Shown here piece after piece: positions 26,080 through 33,677 of a stretch of DNA of 64,000 bases. The DNA lies in assembly GCA_034435015.1 (NCBI GenBank), contig DAOTYH010000088.1:1-64000 (forward strand). The letters run 5' to 3'. Source of the DNA: DAOTYH01 sp034435015 (lineage in GTDB: Bacteria > Chloroflexota > Anaerolineae > Aggregatilineales > UBA3940). Each line of letters starts with the position of its first letter. Position 1 is the stretch's first letter. Position numbers and translations under genes: made by a program. Under the pieces are notes generated by a model. That model was not told where the DNA came from. It saw nothing but the letters and a program-made list of their open reading frames with translations, and did not search any database.

Positions 26080-26484
26080 CTATTTTCCTGCTTTTCGCAG
26101 TGCCCCTACAATTGCCATCTGAGGCGCATGAGCCAAGAGTGTTGGATCAAGCTGGGTCACACTTAGCGGCGGATTGCCCTTCCGCAACGCCACCTGACGC
26201 AGGGCTTCCATAATGCGCGGTATATCCACCCCCTTCGGGCAACGTGCCTGACACATCAGGCAGGCGGCACAAATCCAAGGGGTACGGCTGTCCAAAACGT
26301 CTTCGATCCCAAGCTGGGCCAGCCGGATCACCTGATTGGGCAGGTAGTCCATCTCATCTACAAGAGGGCAACCGGCTGAGCAGCGTCCGCACTGGTTGCA
26401 GTCCAATAAGTGTTGCTCACTTATCGATTCAACGTCCCGCACGAACGGGCCATGCAAACTTTCGGGTCTTAGGATGATTCTCAA
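26080..26484 (-). CDS. hdrC: HdrC-like iron-sulfur protein, copy 2 (first gene of operon)
   Basis: The 134-residue protein contains CNQCGRCSAGCP and CAACLMCQARCP. Its start is TTG at 26484 with GGGGAG upstream. It is separated by two bases from hdrB copy 2 and opens the 12-gene operon. A 9-bp palindrome lies about 165 bases upstream. Confidence 0.88.
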   Translation of the reverse strand: MRIILRPESLHGPFVRDVESISEQHLLDCNQCGRCSAGCPLVDEMDYLPNQVIRLAQLGIEDVLDSRTPWICAACLMCQARCPKGVDIPRIMEALRQVALRKGNPPLSVTQLDPTLLAHAPQMAIVGALRKAGK

Positions 26485-26648
26485 AGCTTATCTCCCCTGC
26501 CGCATGAAACATTTCGCGAAGCCACACAATCGTGCCTTGCCGGGTTTCAGAAGGAGTCAGGAGAAAGAGAGGAGAAGTCGCCCGTGCGATAAGAAGATAT
26601 ATGGCTCCGCCTGCTATTTTAGAGTATGCTGATCAGAAAAATGATTTG

Positions 26649-26677
26649 GTAGTGACAAAAGTCGCTAATGTCACTAC
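26649..26677. promoter_or_regulatory. Perfect 9-bp inverted repeat upstream of the hdr operon
   Basis: GTAGTGACA (26649-26657) and TGTCACTAC (26669-26677) are perfect inverted repeats separated by 11 bases. It lies between the terminator of the sigma-factor unit and the first hdr gene. On the minus strand TTGTCA within it could serve as a -35 box, so it may be an operator. No partner regulator is adjacent. Confidence 0.5.
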
Positions 26678-26689
26678 TGAGTGTAATAG

Positions 26690-26711
26690 AAAAACCTCCC
26701 AGACTGGGAGG
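26690..26711 (-). terminator. Terminator of the sigma/anti-sigma unit
   Basis: CCTCCC (26695-26700) and GGGAGG (26706-26711) flank a 5-base loop. On the minus strand the stem is followed by TTTTTCTA, an intrinsic terminator 35 bases past the anti-sigma stop. Confidence 0.8.
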
Positions 26712-26745
26712 CGACAGGAAGGCTATCCACATGATAGAACGGAGG

Positions 26746-27336
26746 TCAAGCCGATTGAGATTGGATACCTGCTTCAGCCATCGTTCGAGTCTTAGAAGCT
26801 TCCAACAGGCCGATCCATATCGAAGCCAGCACAAGCGCCGTTACGACTACAGCGAGAGCCGCAGGCTGTGTACTCAACAAAGTAAGCCAGCTCACCAGCG
26901 AATCGATGAGCAGGCCAGCCGCCGAGACCAGCAATCCAAAAGTTTGAGCCGCATAACTAAATACCAATCCCACTACCGGCCAGCTCTCTATTCCGCGATA
27001 CAACCCCAGCGTGAAAAACAGCGCAGGAGCTATCACGCTGATTGTGGCGGCCACCACTACACTGATCAGCCCCACCACCAGCCAAGGGTACCAGCGGCGG
27101 CGGGTTTCATATGCCTCAATGCGGGACATCACACTAGCCGTGAAGCTGGCCGGTGGAGATATAACCGGCTGATTTCTAAACATGGCATCAACCAGTTTGA
27201 GTTGCGACAAAGTGTCAGCACACAGGCTACAGGTTTGCACGTGCCTGCGCAACTCTTCCTGCTCCTTACGGCTAAGCATCCCATCTAGATAGAGACTGAT
27301 CAACATCTCATAAGACTCATGGGAGTTATAGATCAT
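26746..27336 (-). CDS. Membrane anti-sigma factor with zf-HC2 domain
   Basis: The 196-residue protein carries the anti-sigma zinc finger (His6 candidate, H32xxxC36xxC39) followed by a membrane region with several helices starting near residue 82 (WLVVGLISVVVAATIS). It follows the ECF sigma gene by three bases. The arrangement indicates it sequesters that sigma factor at the membrane until an envelope or redox signal releases it. Having more than one helix is unusual but not rare. Confidence 0.85.
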   Translation of the reverse strand: MIYNSHESYEMLISLYLDGMLSRKEQEELRRHVQTCSLCADTLSQLKLVDAMFRNQPVISPPASFTASVMSRIEAYETRRRWYPWLVVGLISVVVAATISVIAPALFFTLGLYRGIESWPVVGLVFSYAAQTFGLLVSAAGLLIDSLVSWLTLLSTQPAALAVVVTALVLASIWIGLLEASKTRTMAEAGIQSQSA

Positions 27337-27339
27337 TGA

Positions 27340-27921
27340 TTATGCGCCCTCCATTGCTACAGCGAGGTCAGAAGATTTACCAGAGCGCAACTCGCCTGCC
27401 AGTATCTGCCGCGCACGGAACAACCGCGACTTGATCGCACTCTCAGTAGTTCCCAGCATCTCCGCAATTTCAGCATAAGACATATCATACCAGTAACGCA
27501 AGATCACTGCCGCGCGATATTCTGGGGCAAGGCTGGCCAGCAAGCCCTGAATCGCTGTATCACGCTCTTTGCTCACAAATGCCTCCTCAGGTTCCGGCAT
27601 ATTGCTTGTCAAGGCCGGATGAGGCGGTAGAGGCTCCTCAATCGAGAGCCAGATCAGGCGCCGCTTACGTAAGCGATCAATACAGTAGTTAGACACGATA
27701 GATAACAACCATGTCTTAAACGATCTCTCAGGATCATAACTGCTGAGATGCTGATAGGCACGTAGAAAAGCCTCCTGTGCCGCATCTTCAGCCTCACGCG
27801 CGTCGCCCAACATGCGATAGGCTAGATTGTAGACAGCCTGCTGATACGATTCTACCAGCTCTGTAAAGGCTTGGCTGTCACCTTGCAAAACGCGGGCGAC
27901 CAGCTCCTGATCGTTGTCCAC
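27340..27921 (-). CDS. ECF RNA polymerase sigma factor (RpoE type)
   Basis: The 193-residue protein has region 2 (NLAYRMLGDAREAEDAAQEA ... FKTWLLSIVSNYCIDRLRKR) and region 4 (YDMSYAEIAEMLGTTESAIK), with no region 3. The start is GTG at 27921, with AGGTGAG immediately upstream. It is co-transcribed with its anti-sigma factor. A set of 11-bp direct repeats lies about 150 bases upstream and may be a regulator site. Confidence 0.9.
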   Translation of the reverse strand: MDNDQELVARVLQGDSQAFTELVESYQQAVYNLAYRMLGDAREAEDAAQEAFLRAYQHLSSYDPERSFKTWLLSIVSNYCIDRLRKRRLIWLSIEEPLPPHPALTSNMPEPEEAFVSKERDTAIQGLLASLAPEYRAAVILRYWYDMSYAEIAEMLGTTESAIKSRLFRARQILAGELRSGKSSDLAVAMEGA

Positions 27922-28072
27922 ATCTCACCTGCTTGCTCTGTGCCAGAAAATGCGACATCTTCCTCGTATCTGGCATACTTCCCATACAGTCTGTACGTAA
28001 ATCCCAGCCTCCGGGTTGCTGTTTGCCTTTGATTGCGAATGCCAAGCCAACCCATGAGGCAAAAGGCTTGGG

Positions 28073-28100
28073 GCGTAGGGTTAGCGTAGGTTAAGCGTAG
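28073..28100. repeat. Three 11-bp-spaced direct repeats of GCGTAG
   Basis: GCGTAGGGTTA (28073-28083), GCGTAGGTTAA (28084-28094) and GCGTAG (28095-28100) follow one another without gaps. An 11-base period is one helical turn, as in binding sites of OmpR/PhoB-type response regulators. It lies upstream of the sigma-factor gene. Function is inferred. Confidence 0.5.
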
Positions 28101-28182
28101 CTTTGCCGACAGGATAATTAAGAAAACTGGCTTTATTATTTACAGTGAAGGGCGAAAAATCTCTTCTTCTCCTCCTTTGAAT

Positions 28183-28211
28183 GAGAGCCGGGGTCGGCGT
28201 ACCCGGCTCTC
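28183..28211 (-). terminator. Strong hairpin after holA
   Basis: GAGAGCCGGG (28183-28192) and CCCGGCTCTC (28202-28211) form a perfect 10-bp stem with a 9-base loop, 26 bases beyond the holA stop. No T-run follows on the minus strand, so termination efficiency is uncertain. Confidence 0.55.
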
Positions 28212-28236
28212 GACGATTCTTAAGGAGGAGACCTTT

Positions 28237-29268
28237 TTATCTCGGCGCTGTCAAACGGACTATCAGCCACTCTAGCGCCAGCACTGGCTCTTTCTTGCCG
28301 GTCTTTATCTCTTTATCAGTATCAAGCAGGAAGCGATAGATGCGTTCAAGCTGTTCGAGCCTGTACAGCCGGGCCTGTTCTGCCATCTTGCGTGCCACAA
28401 AGTCGTGTATTCCTAGCGCCTGAGCCGCACCGATCGGCGTTCCTCCCTCGTCCAGATGTTCCCGCATCTGGATCAACAGGCGGTACTGTCTCACAATCAT
28501 GCCAAAGACATGAAGCGGATCATAGCCTCCTTCAATCAGTTGACGCAACAGGCTAAGGGCAACCTTCCCCTTCCGCTGGCCAAGAGCGTCCACCATATCA
28601 AAGATTCTTGCCTCAGACTCATAAGGTGTCAGCAAAGCAACATCTTCGGCGGTGATCGGGCGTTCACCGCCGACATAGGTCGCCAGCTTGGCAAGTTCTG
28701 TATCGGCCATGACCAGATCATCGTGAATGCGCTCGGCCAACAGCCGCGCCGCTCTCTCTTCTATCACTGCGCCGTACCTCTCAGCCCGCCTCCACAACCA
28801 GTCATAGATTTGCCCGCGCGGCAGGTCGAAAAGCAGTACCTTACCACGCGGGTCAGCCTCGACGAGGTTGATCAGCTTTTTGAGGGCTTGAAGCCGCACA
28901 GCCTTTCGCTTCTGCTCGGCAGGGGAGTCATCAGGAGCATCATCACGCAGGCCTGTTTCAACAAAGATCAATCGGCTCCAGTCAGGAAGTGAGGCAATCA
29001 GATCAGGCAATCGGTCAAGAAAGGCCCGGCCATTGGGGAAATGGGTCAGGTTATCAACCAAGACTAACCGGACATCAGCCAAGAATGGTGAGGTCTTCGT
29101 TGCCGACTCAAGGTCACTCCACTCTACAACACCCCCATCCAGCCGCGTCATGTTCAGATCAGCCATAGAGGGATCAAGCAGTTGAGTGCAGTAATCAGAC
29201 AGATGTTCCTTGAGAGTCGGCTCATCCTGCCCATAATAGACATATACTACAGGAACAGGGCTACTCAT
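28237..29268 (-). CDS. holA: DNA polymerase III subunit delta
   Basis: The 343-residue protein matches HolA: N-terminal VVYVYYGQDEPTLKE, then LVLVDNLTHF, a middle segment with ALKKLINLVEAD and the C-terminal collar region (ALSLLRQLIEGGYDPLHVFG). HolA opens the sliding clamp as part of the clamp loader. The start overlaps the stop of the preceding HAD gene by eight bases. It is the last gene in a unit with NUDIX and two HAD genes. Confidence 0.9.
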   Translation of the reverse strand: MSSPVPVVYVYYGQDEPTLKEHLSDYCTQLLDPSMADLNMTRLDGGVVEWSDLESATKTSPFLADVRLVLVDNLTHFPNGRAFLDRLPDLIASLPDWSRLIFVETGLRDDAPDDSPAEQKRKAVRLQALKKLINLVEADPRGKVLLFDLPRGQIYDWLWRRAERYGAVIEERAARLLAERIHDDLVMADTELAKLATYVGGERPITAEDVALLTPYESEARIFDMVDALGQRKGKVALSLLRQLIEGGYDPLHVFGMIVRQYRLLIQMREHLDEGGTPIGAAQALGIHDFVARKMAEQARLYRLEQLERIYRFLLDTDKEIKTGKKEPVLALEWLIVRLTAPR

Positions 29269-30028
29269 GACCTGCCCTCAATTCCTCAAGCGCCGGAATC
29301 AGCTCCGGCAACTCATTGATGACGGCATCAGGCACGACATTCCCCAGATCAACAGGGCGGTAAGGAGTATGGATCAGAATGCCGCGCAGGCCGACATTCT
29401 GTGCGCCGGCAATATCCACGTCAGGACGATCACCCACATAGGCGACCTGCTCCGGTTCAAGCCCCAACCGCCTGACGGCTTCCATGAAGATCGAAGGGTG
29501 CGGCTTACTGTGAGAAGCCTCGCACGAGTAAATCCGTATCGGCAAAATATCCAATACACCGTAGCGGGCCAAGTGCCGGTCATGGATATCTGAGGCCCAG
29601 TAAGTGTTGGAGATCAAACCAAGCTGATAGTGGAGAGTACCTAATGCCTCCAGTGTCGAACGAAGGCCTTGTCGAGGAAAAACCAGCCGGTCATAGGGCT
29701 GGTAAAAGTCCTGCCTGAGACGTTTCCATTCCTGATCAGACAAAGCCACCCCGGCTTCTGCCAGACCAGCCCGAACGGGCTTTTCGATAAGCCCGCTGAT
29801 CAAATGCCCATCCCGTGCGGCGATGTCCTGTTGAACAGCCCTTTCAACAGAAGCCAGAAGGTCTTCTAGAGGAGGAAGCACGAGGCCTTCAGCGCACAGA
29901 CGCTCGTACACAAGCCGGACGCCCTCTTCGCGGACACGCCGGAAGGTCTGATCGGGTACAACCTCCCGCCAATCCCGATAGTATAGTAATGTGCCGCCCA
30001 AATCGAAAAGAACCGCTTGGAGCCGCAT
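29261..30028 (-). CDS. HAD-family hydrolase, copy 1
   Basis: HAD motifs are visible: LFDLGGTLL (motif I with the second acidic residue replaced by Gly, as in many HADs), GLISNTYWAS (motif II), KPHPSIF (motif III Lys) and VGDRPDVDIAGA (motif IV). The start is placed at ATG 30028, four bases after the stop of copy 2; a longer frame overlaps that gene. Likely a phosphatase of a small phosphorylated metabolite. Confidence 0.85.
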   Translation of the reverse strand: MRLQAVLFDLGGTLLYYRDWREVVPDQTFRRVREEGVRLVYERLCAEGLVLPPLEDLLASVERAVQQDIAARDGHLISGLIEKPVRAGLAEAGVALSDQEWKRLRQDFYQPYDRLVFPRQGLRSTLEALGTLHYQLGLISNTYWASDIHDRHLARYGVLDILPIRIYSCEASHSKPHPSIFMEAVRRLGLEPEQVAYVGDRPDVDIAGAQNVGLRGILIHTPYRPVDLGNVVPDAVINELPELIPALEELRAGHE

Positions 30029-30032
30029 GGGA

Positions 30033-30782
30033 TCACCGCCAACCGGGGTACCAGAAATCAAGCACTTTCAAGATGCCGCTCAAGGTATCAACAACAGCGT
30101 TGGGCCTGATCGAGTCAGTCAGAACGGCATCTGCGCGGCGTACCCATATCGCCCGCATCCCTACAGCCTGAGCACCAGCAACATCATGCTGGAGCGAGTC
30201 GCCTACAAAGACAGCATTAATAGGCGGCACGTCCAGCCGTTGGAGTATCACCCGAAAGACCTCTGGATGCGGCTTGAACTTGCCAATATCACCGGCTGTC
30301 AGGCGCACATCAAGATAGTCGAGCAGGCCATAGGCACGCAACTCAGCATCGCGCATACGCATTGGCATCATTGCATTGGTGAGCAAGCCGGTACGCAACC
30401 CTGCCGAACGTAAGGTGTGGAGCACCTCCATAGTATCCTCAAAAGGCCGAACGCCGGGGATCGCATCCCAAGCAAACAGCCCATCCAGCCGCCGGAGATC
30501 AAGCTCATCCAAATTCAGGCCCAGGTCAGCGAACACCTGATGCAAAACGCTGAACTGAGGCGGACATTCCCAGTGGGGCGGGTTCATAGCATTCCAAGCC
30601 TCACGGGTTCGGTCGCCGTATATCCGAACCACCTCATCAAGAGCAGGCAGGCGATACCCCTCCGACTTCAGATAATCATAAATCGGGCGCAGATGCTCAC
30701 GGCTGACATCGGCCCATTCCCCCTCTCGCCTGCTCCAATCTATGAGTGTTTCATCCATGTCAAATATTACTGCACGCAACAT
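30033..30782 (-). CDS. HAD-family hydrolase, copy 2
   Basis: The true start is probably ATG 30782 (MLRAVIFDMDETL), since the longer frame runs into the NUDIX gene. Motif I is DMDET, motif II LLTNAMMP, motif III KPHPEVF and motif IV VGDSLQHDVAGA. The cap domain is helical. It is a paralogue of copy 1, next to it in the same unit. The phosphatase substrate is unknown. Confidence 0.85.
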   Translation of the reverse strand: MLRAVIFDMDETLIDWSRREGEWADVSREHLRPIYDYLKSEGYRLPALDEVVRIYGDRTREAWNAMNPPHWECPPQFSVLHQVFADLGLNLDELDLRRLDGLFAWDAIPGVRPFEDTMEVLHTLRSAGLRTGLLTNAMMPMRMRDAELRAYGLLDYLDVRLTAGDIGKFKPHPEVFRVILQRLDVPPINAVFVGDSLQHDVAGAQAVGMRAIWVRRADAVLTDSIRPNAVVDTLSGILKVLDFWYPGWR

Positions 30783-30792
30783 ACTGCCTGTC

Positions 30793-31365
30793 TCATTTCC
30801 GACCCATTGCGTAACTGGAGAGTGATGTCCCGAGGCGCGGCAGGCAAAGCAGAAGCGCCAAAGCGCTTGGCCCATCGTTCAACTCGCCGTTCATCACCAT
30901 CTTCGCCACCATATCGGTTTCGAAGATATGGCATTCCATCACTTCTGACGGCTCCCGTTGCGGCACGCTGAGCACCACGTCATATGCCAAGAACACATGG
31001 GACAGCTCATTACAGATGCCCGGCATTGTATAGAACGAAGCGACCAATTCGAGATGCTCTGTGTGTCCGCCTATCTCTTCTGCCAGCTCCCGCCGGGCCG
31101 CCTCAATAGGCCTTTCACCTGCTTGCAGGCTACCAGCGGGAACTTCCCAGAGCCAGCCTCCCAGTGTATAACGATAGTTCCTGATCAAGGCTAAGCATCC
31201 ATTAGTCAGCATTGGCACAATGAACACAGCCTGTTGTCTTTCAACCACTGTGTACACGCTCTCACTGCCATCGGGCAGGCGGATGTCATCCTGACGCAGG
31301 TTATACCAAGGGCTACGCCAGATCACACGAGAACGGAGTGTCACAAAGGGGCTGTCAGACATCAC
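30793..31365 (-). CDS. NUDIX hydrolase, ADP-ribose pyrophosphatase-like
   Basis: The NUDIX box GSLQAGERPIEAARRELAEE-IGG fits Gx5Ex7REUxEExGU. The upstream WLWEVPAG segment is typical of ADP-ribose/nucleoside-diphosphate-sugar pyrophosphatases. The 190-residue protein leads the nudix-HAD-HAD-holA unit and is divergent from the ABC transporter operon. Confidence 0.88.
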   Translation of the reverse strand: MMSDSPFVTLRSRVIWRSPWYNLRQDDIRLPDGSESVYTVVERQQAVFIVPMLTNGCLALIRNYRYTLGGWLWEVPAGSLQAGERPIEAARRELAEEIGGHTEHLELVASFYTMPGICNELSHVFLAYDVVLSVPQREPSEVMECHIFETDMVAKMVMNGELNDGPSALALLLCLPRLGTSLSSYAMGRK

Positions 31366-31515
31366 ATCATCCTTCGTAGCTGGCAGACAACAATCCGGAT
31401 TTTAACACTTCTTGAGGGATATACGCACCCAATGCAACGTTCGAGCGTCAGTACATCTTTGCCAATGATGCACCCCCTGCCCAGCTTAAGTGCTTTCATG
31501 CACAATATTCCAATG

Positions 31516-31521
31516 TATAAT
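31516..31521 (+). promoter_or_regulatory. Candidate -10 box for the transporter operon
   Basis: TATAAT is preceded by TG. A weak -35 (TTTCAT, 31494-31499) lies 16 bases upstream. It would start transcription near 31528, giving a leader of some 360 bases before the binding-protein gene. Confidence 0.45.
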
Positions 31522-31595
31522 GAATGCAGATGGGCAACCTATTCGGGTAGGATGGTGAAGACCCTGTTCCCAGATTTGACTCCCTCCCCTCTCAT

Positions 31596-31634
31596 ACTAC
31601 ACTTATCTATCAAAGCCGACTCTCGTCTTCTCCT
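31596..31634 (+). repeat. 39-bp direct repeat, copy 1
   Basis: Starts with ACTACACTTATC and ends with TCGTCTTCTCCT. It is identical to 31671-31709, with a start-to-start distance of 75 bases. It lies in the presumed leader of the transporter operon. Confidence 0.85.
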
Positions 31635-31670
31635 TTTTGAACTGGTGCGGCTGGTTAACTACTACACGAA

Positions 31671-31709
31671 ACTACACTTATCTATCAAAGCCGACTCTCG
31701 TCTTCTCCT
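31671..31709 (+). repeat. 39-bp direct repeat, copy 2
   Basis: All 39 bases match copy 1. The sequence after each copy is loosely alike (AACTGG...GGCT-AA), suggesting duplication of a slightly larger unit. It has only two copies and no CRISPR-like spacing. Confidence 0.85.
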
Positions 31710-31777
31710 CTACCTTTCCCCAACTGGCTAAGCTCAAGTTGATGCTTTAGTTGCATCCGCTCTTGGGGAGTGGAATC

Positions 31778-31849
31778 ATGCAGTTCTCGAAGTCATCAAA
31801 GGAGGTGGATTGGGAAGGTTGCTCGGCTAAGAAGGGATGTTGCCTTTAG
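31778..31849 (+). CDS. Putative 23-residue Cys-rich peptide or leader peptide
   Basis: ATG at 31778 is preceded by GGGGAG at good spacing. The frame runs 23 codons to TAG at 31847. The product starts MQFSKSSKEVDWEG and ends CSAKKGCCL, with three Cys in the last nine residues. It lies 42 bases before the substrate-binding protein of the ABC transporter. It could be a regulatory leader peptide whose adjacent Cys codons sense cysteine supply, or a small secreted or modified peptide. Nothing beyond the signals proves translation. Confidence 0.4.
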   Translation: MQFSKSSKEVDWEGCSAKKGCCL

Positions 31850-31891
31850 TTTTGTTTCCTGTAAGCTGGAGCTACGGAGGAGAGAACCCCT

Positions 31892-33571
31892 ATGTTTCGA
31901 AAGAAAGCCTTGCTCATCGCAGTATGGGCGATGATCCTGATCATTGGCTTTGTGCTGAGCGCCTGTGCCGCTCCCACAGCAGGTGCGCCAGCCCCTGCTG
32001 AAAGAACCACTCATGGTCACCCTGCGCTTGCTGACGTGCGGGTTCGTCAAGCCATTGCACTGGCCATTGACCGCGAAGCCATCACTAGAGACCTACTGCT
32101 CGGCCTGACAGAACCAGCCGCCACCTTCTGGGACAACACGCCTTATGCCGACCCCTCCATTGAGCCTTGGCCCTATGACCCTGAACGCGCTAAGCAACTG
32201 CTTGACGAGGCAGGCTGGATTGACAGCAACGGCGACGGCGTCCGCGACAAGGACGGCCTTGAGCTTGTCTTGACATACGGGACGACAACTAAGGAAATCC
32301 GTCAAGATGTTCAAGCGGTCATCCAGCAACAGCTTGCCGCCGTCGGTATCAAGGTAGAGCTGTCTAACTACGACCCTGACATCTTTTTCGCCAGCTATGG
32401 CGAGGGAGGCCCTGCCGCTACCGGTCAGCTCGATATTATGGAGTGGTCAGACGTTCCCTATGGCTTCCCTGATCCCGCTTCGGCCTACTGGCTGTGCAGT
32501 GAGATACCAAGCGACGAGAGCCCGGCTGGCACCAATTATCAGTACCTGTGTGATCCAGAGCTTGACAGGCTGTTCCAGCTTCAGGCTACCCAAACAGACT
32601 TCGCCGAGCGACAGCAGACCTTCTGGCAGATCAGCCGCCTGATGTTTGAAAACGTATATTGGCTCGGTCTCTGGCAGGACCCGGACCAGTATGCAGTCGG
32701 CCCTCGTCTGCTAAATGTCAAGCTGTCCGGAGTGACTCCGTTCTTCAATGTGGCAGAATGGGATGTGGCCGACTCAACAGGCGATCGGAAGATCGCTACC
32801 TTGAGCTGGACACAAGAGTTCGACTCGCTGAACCCGCACTACACCAACATGTTCTTCTCCACCATCACCCAGCAATTCTGGAACTGCTGGGCTTGGCAGT
32901 TCGACGAGAATAACGAGCCATATCCCCATCTCGTGACTGAAATCCCCAGCGAAGAGAATGGCGGCATTTCAGCCGACGGCAAAACCATCACGATGCATCT
33001 GCGGGATGATATTGTCTGGTCCGACGGCGAGCCGATCACCTCAGATGACTTCGTCTTCACCTATGAGACGGCCATTGACCCGCGCAACACGGTCACCACA
33101 GCTTATCCCTATGACAGCATCGAAAGCATTGAGGCCCCCGATGAGCGGACAGTCGTGATCCGTTTCGCCGAGCCGTTCGCGCCGTGGCTGGGCAGTCTGT
33201 GGCACGGCCTGTTGCCGGCACACATCCTAAGGCCGGTCGTCGAAGCTGACGGTACTCTCGACAATGCCGATTGGAACACAAACCCGACTGTCGGATGCGG
33301 CCCCTTCGTCTTTGTGGAGTGGGAATCTGGCAGCTACGCCCGCTTTGTAGCCAACGAGAACTACTGGCTTGGCCGGCCAATCCTTGACGAGATATTCATC
33401 CGCTTCGTGCCTGATGATGCCTCGCAGGTAGCGGCGCTTAAAGCCGGCGACGTGGACATGGGTATCTTCATCTCCTACCCCGACATTCCTGGTCTGCTGG
33501 AGGCCGGCATCAATATTGTCCGAGTTAACTCCGGCTACAATGAAGGGTTGTATCTGCTGAGCGGCCAGTAA
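31892..33571 (+). CDS. Circularly permuted family-5 solute-binding lipoprotein
   Basis: The 559-residue protein starts with a lipoprotein signal (lipobox LSAC, Cys25). It then begins with what is normally the C-terminal half of a DppA/OppA-type protein: HPALADVRVRQAIALAIDRE (residues 43-62), YDPERAKQLLDEAGW, and LSGVTPFFNVAEWD, normally the very end. The usual N-terminal half follows from residue 301: IATLSWTQEFDSLNPHY, GGISADGKTITMHLRDD, VWSDGEPITSDDFVFTY, NPTVGCGPF, LKAGDVDM, ending at GYNEGLYLLSGQ, the point that normally precedes the VRQA segment. Overall length is normal, so both halves are complete. Permease and ATPase genes follow. GGAGGAGAG supports the start. Confidence 0.88.
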   Translation: MFRKKALLIAVWAMILIIGFVLSACAAPTAGAPAPAERTTHGHPALADVRVRQAIALAIDREAITRDLLLGLTEPAATFWDNTPYADPSIEPWPYDPERAKQLLDEAGWIDSNGDGVRDKDGLELVLTYGTTTKEIRQDVQAVIQQQLAAVGIKVELSNYDPDIFFASYGEGGPAATGQLDIMEWSDVPYGFPDPASAYWLCSEIPSDESPAGTNYQYLCDPELDRLFQLQATQTDFAERQQTFWQISRLMFENVYWLGLWQDPDQYAVGPRLLNVKLSGVTPFFNVAEWDVADSTGDRKIATLSWTQEFDSLNPHYTNMFFSTITQQFWNCWAWQFDENNEPYPHLVTEIPSEENGGISADGKTITMHLRDDIVWSDGEPITSDDFVFTYETAIDPRNTVTTAYPYDSIESIEAPDERTVVIRFAEPFAPWLGSLWHGLLPAHILRPVVEADGTLDNADWNTNPTVGCGPFVFVEWESGSYARFVANENYWLGRPILDEIFIRFVPDDASQVAALKAGDVDMGIFISYPDIPGLLEAGINIVRVNSGYNEGLYLLSGQ

Positions 33572-33597
33572 CCTAACTAGGTCACTCCAGTGAGATT

Positions 33598-33636
33598 CGA
33601 CAGGCCGGGACAGGGCAGTCCTGTCTCGGTCTGTCG
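33598..33636 (+). other. Intercistronic 17-bp hairpin after the binding-protein gene
   Basis: CGACAGGCCGGGACAGG (33598-33614) pairs with CCTGTCTCGGTCTGTCG (33620-33636): fifteen Watson-Crick and two G-U pairs around a 5-base loop. There is no T-run. Such hairpins after binding-protein genes usually stabilise the upstream mRNA so that more binding protein than permease is made. Confidence 0.7.
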
Positions 33637-33677
33637 TAAGTTGCATGAATGCCTAGAGATGCTTGAGAGAGGCAAAC

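Larger units (their letters stand above)
27922..28236. other. Intergenic region with direct repeats and a hairpin, no gene seen
   Basis: The 315 bases between holA and the sigma gene contain the direct repeats at 28073-28100 and the hairpin at 28183-28211. I see no convincing ORF. Confidence 0.6.
31366..31777. other. Long leader/intergenic region upstream of ABC transporter operon
   Basis: More than 400 bases carry a -10 box (31516-31521) and two identical 39-bp repeats. A frame across the repeats exists but has no start signal and does not look like a protein. The likely transcript leader before the 23-codon ORF is about 250 bases. Confidence 0.55.

Noticed and set aside
31596..31709. CRISPR array
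   Set aside because: Only two repeat units, spacer of 36 bases with partial similarity to the repeat flanks, and no cas genes in the window.
31234..31731. 165-codon plus-strand frame across the transporter leader
   Set aside because: It begins inside the NUDIX gene on the opposite strand and its only pattern is the translated 39-bp repeat; no ribosome-binding site.
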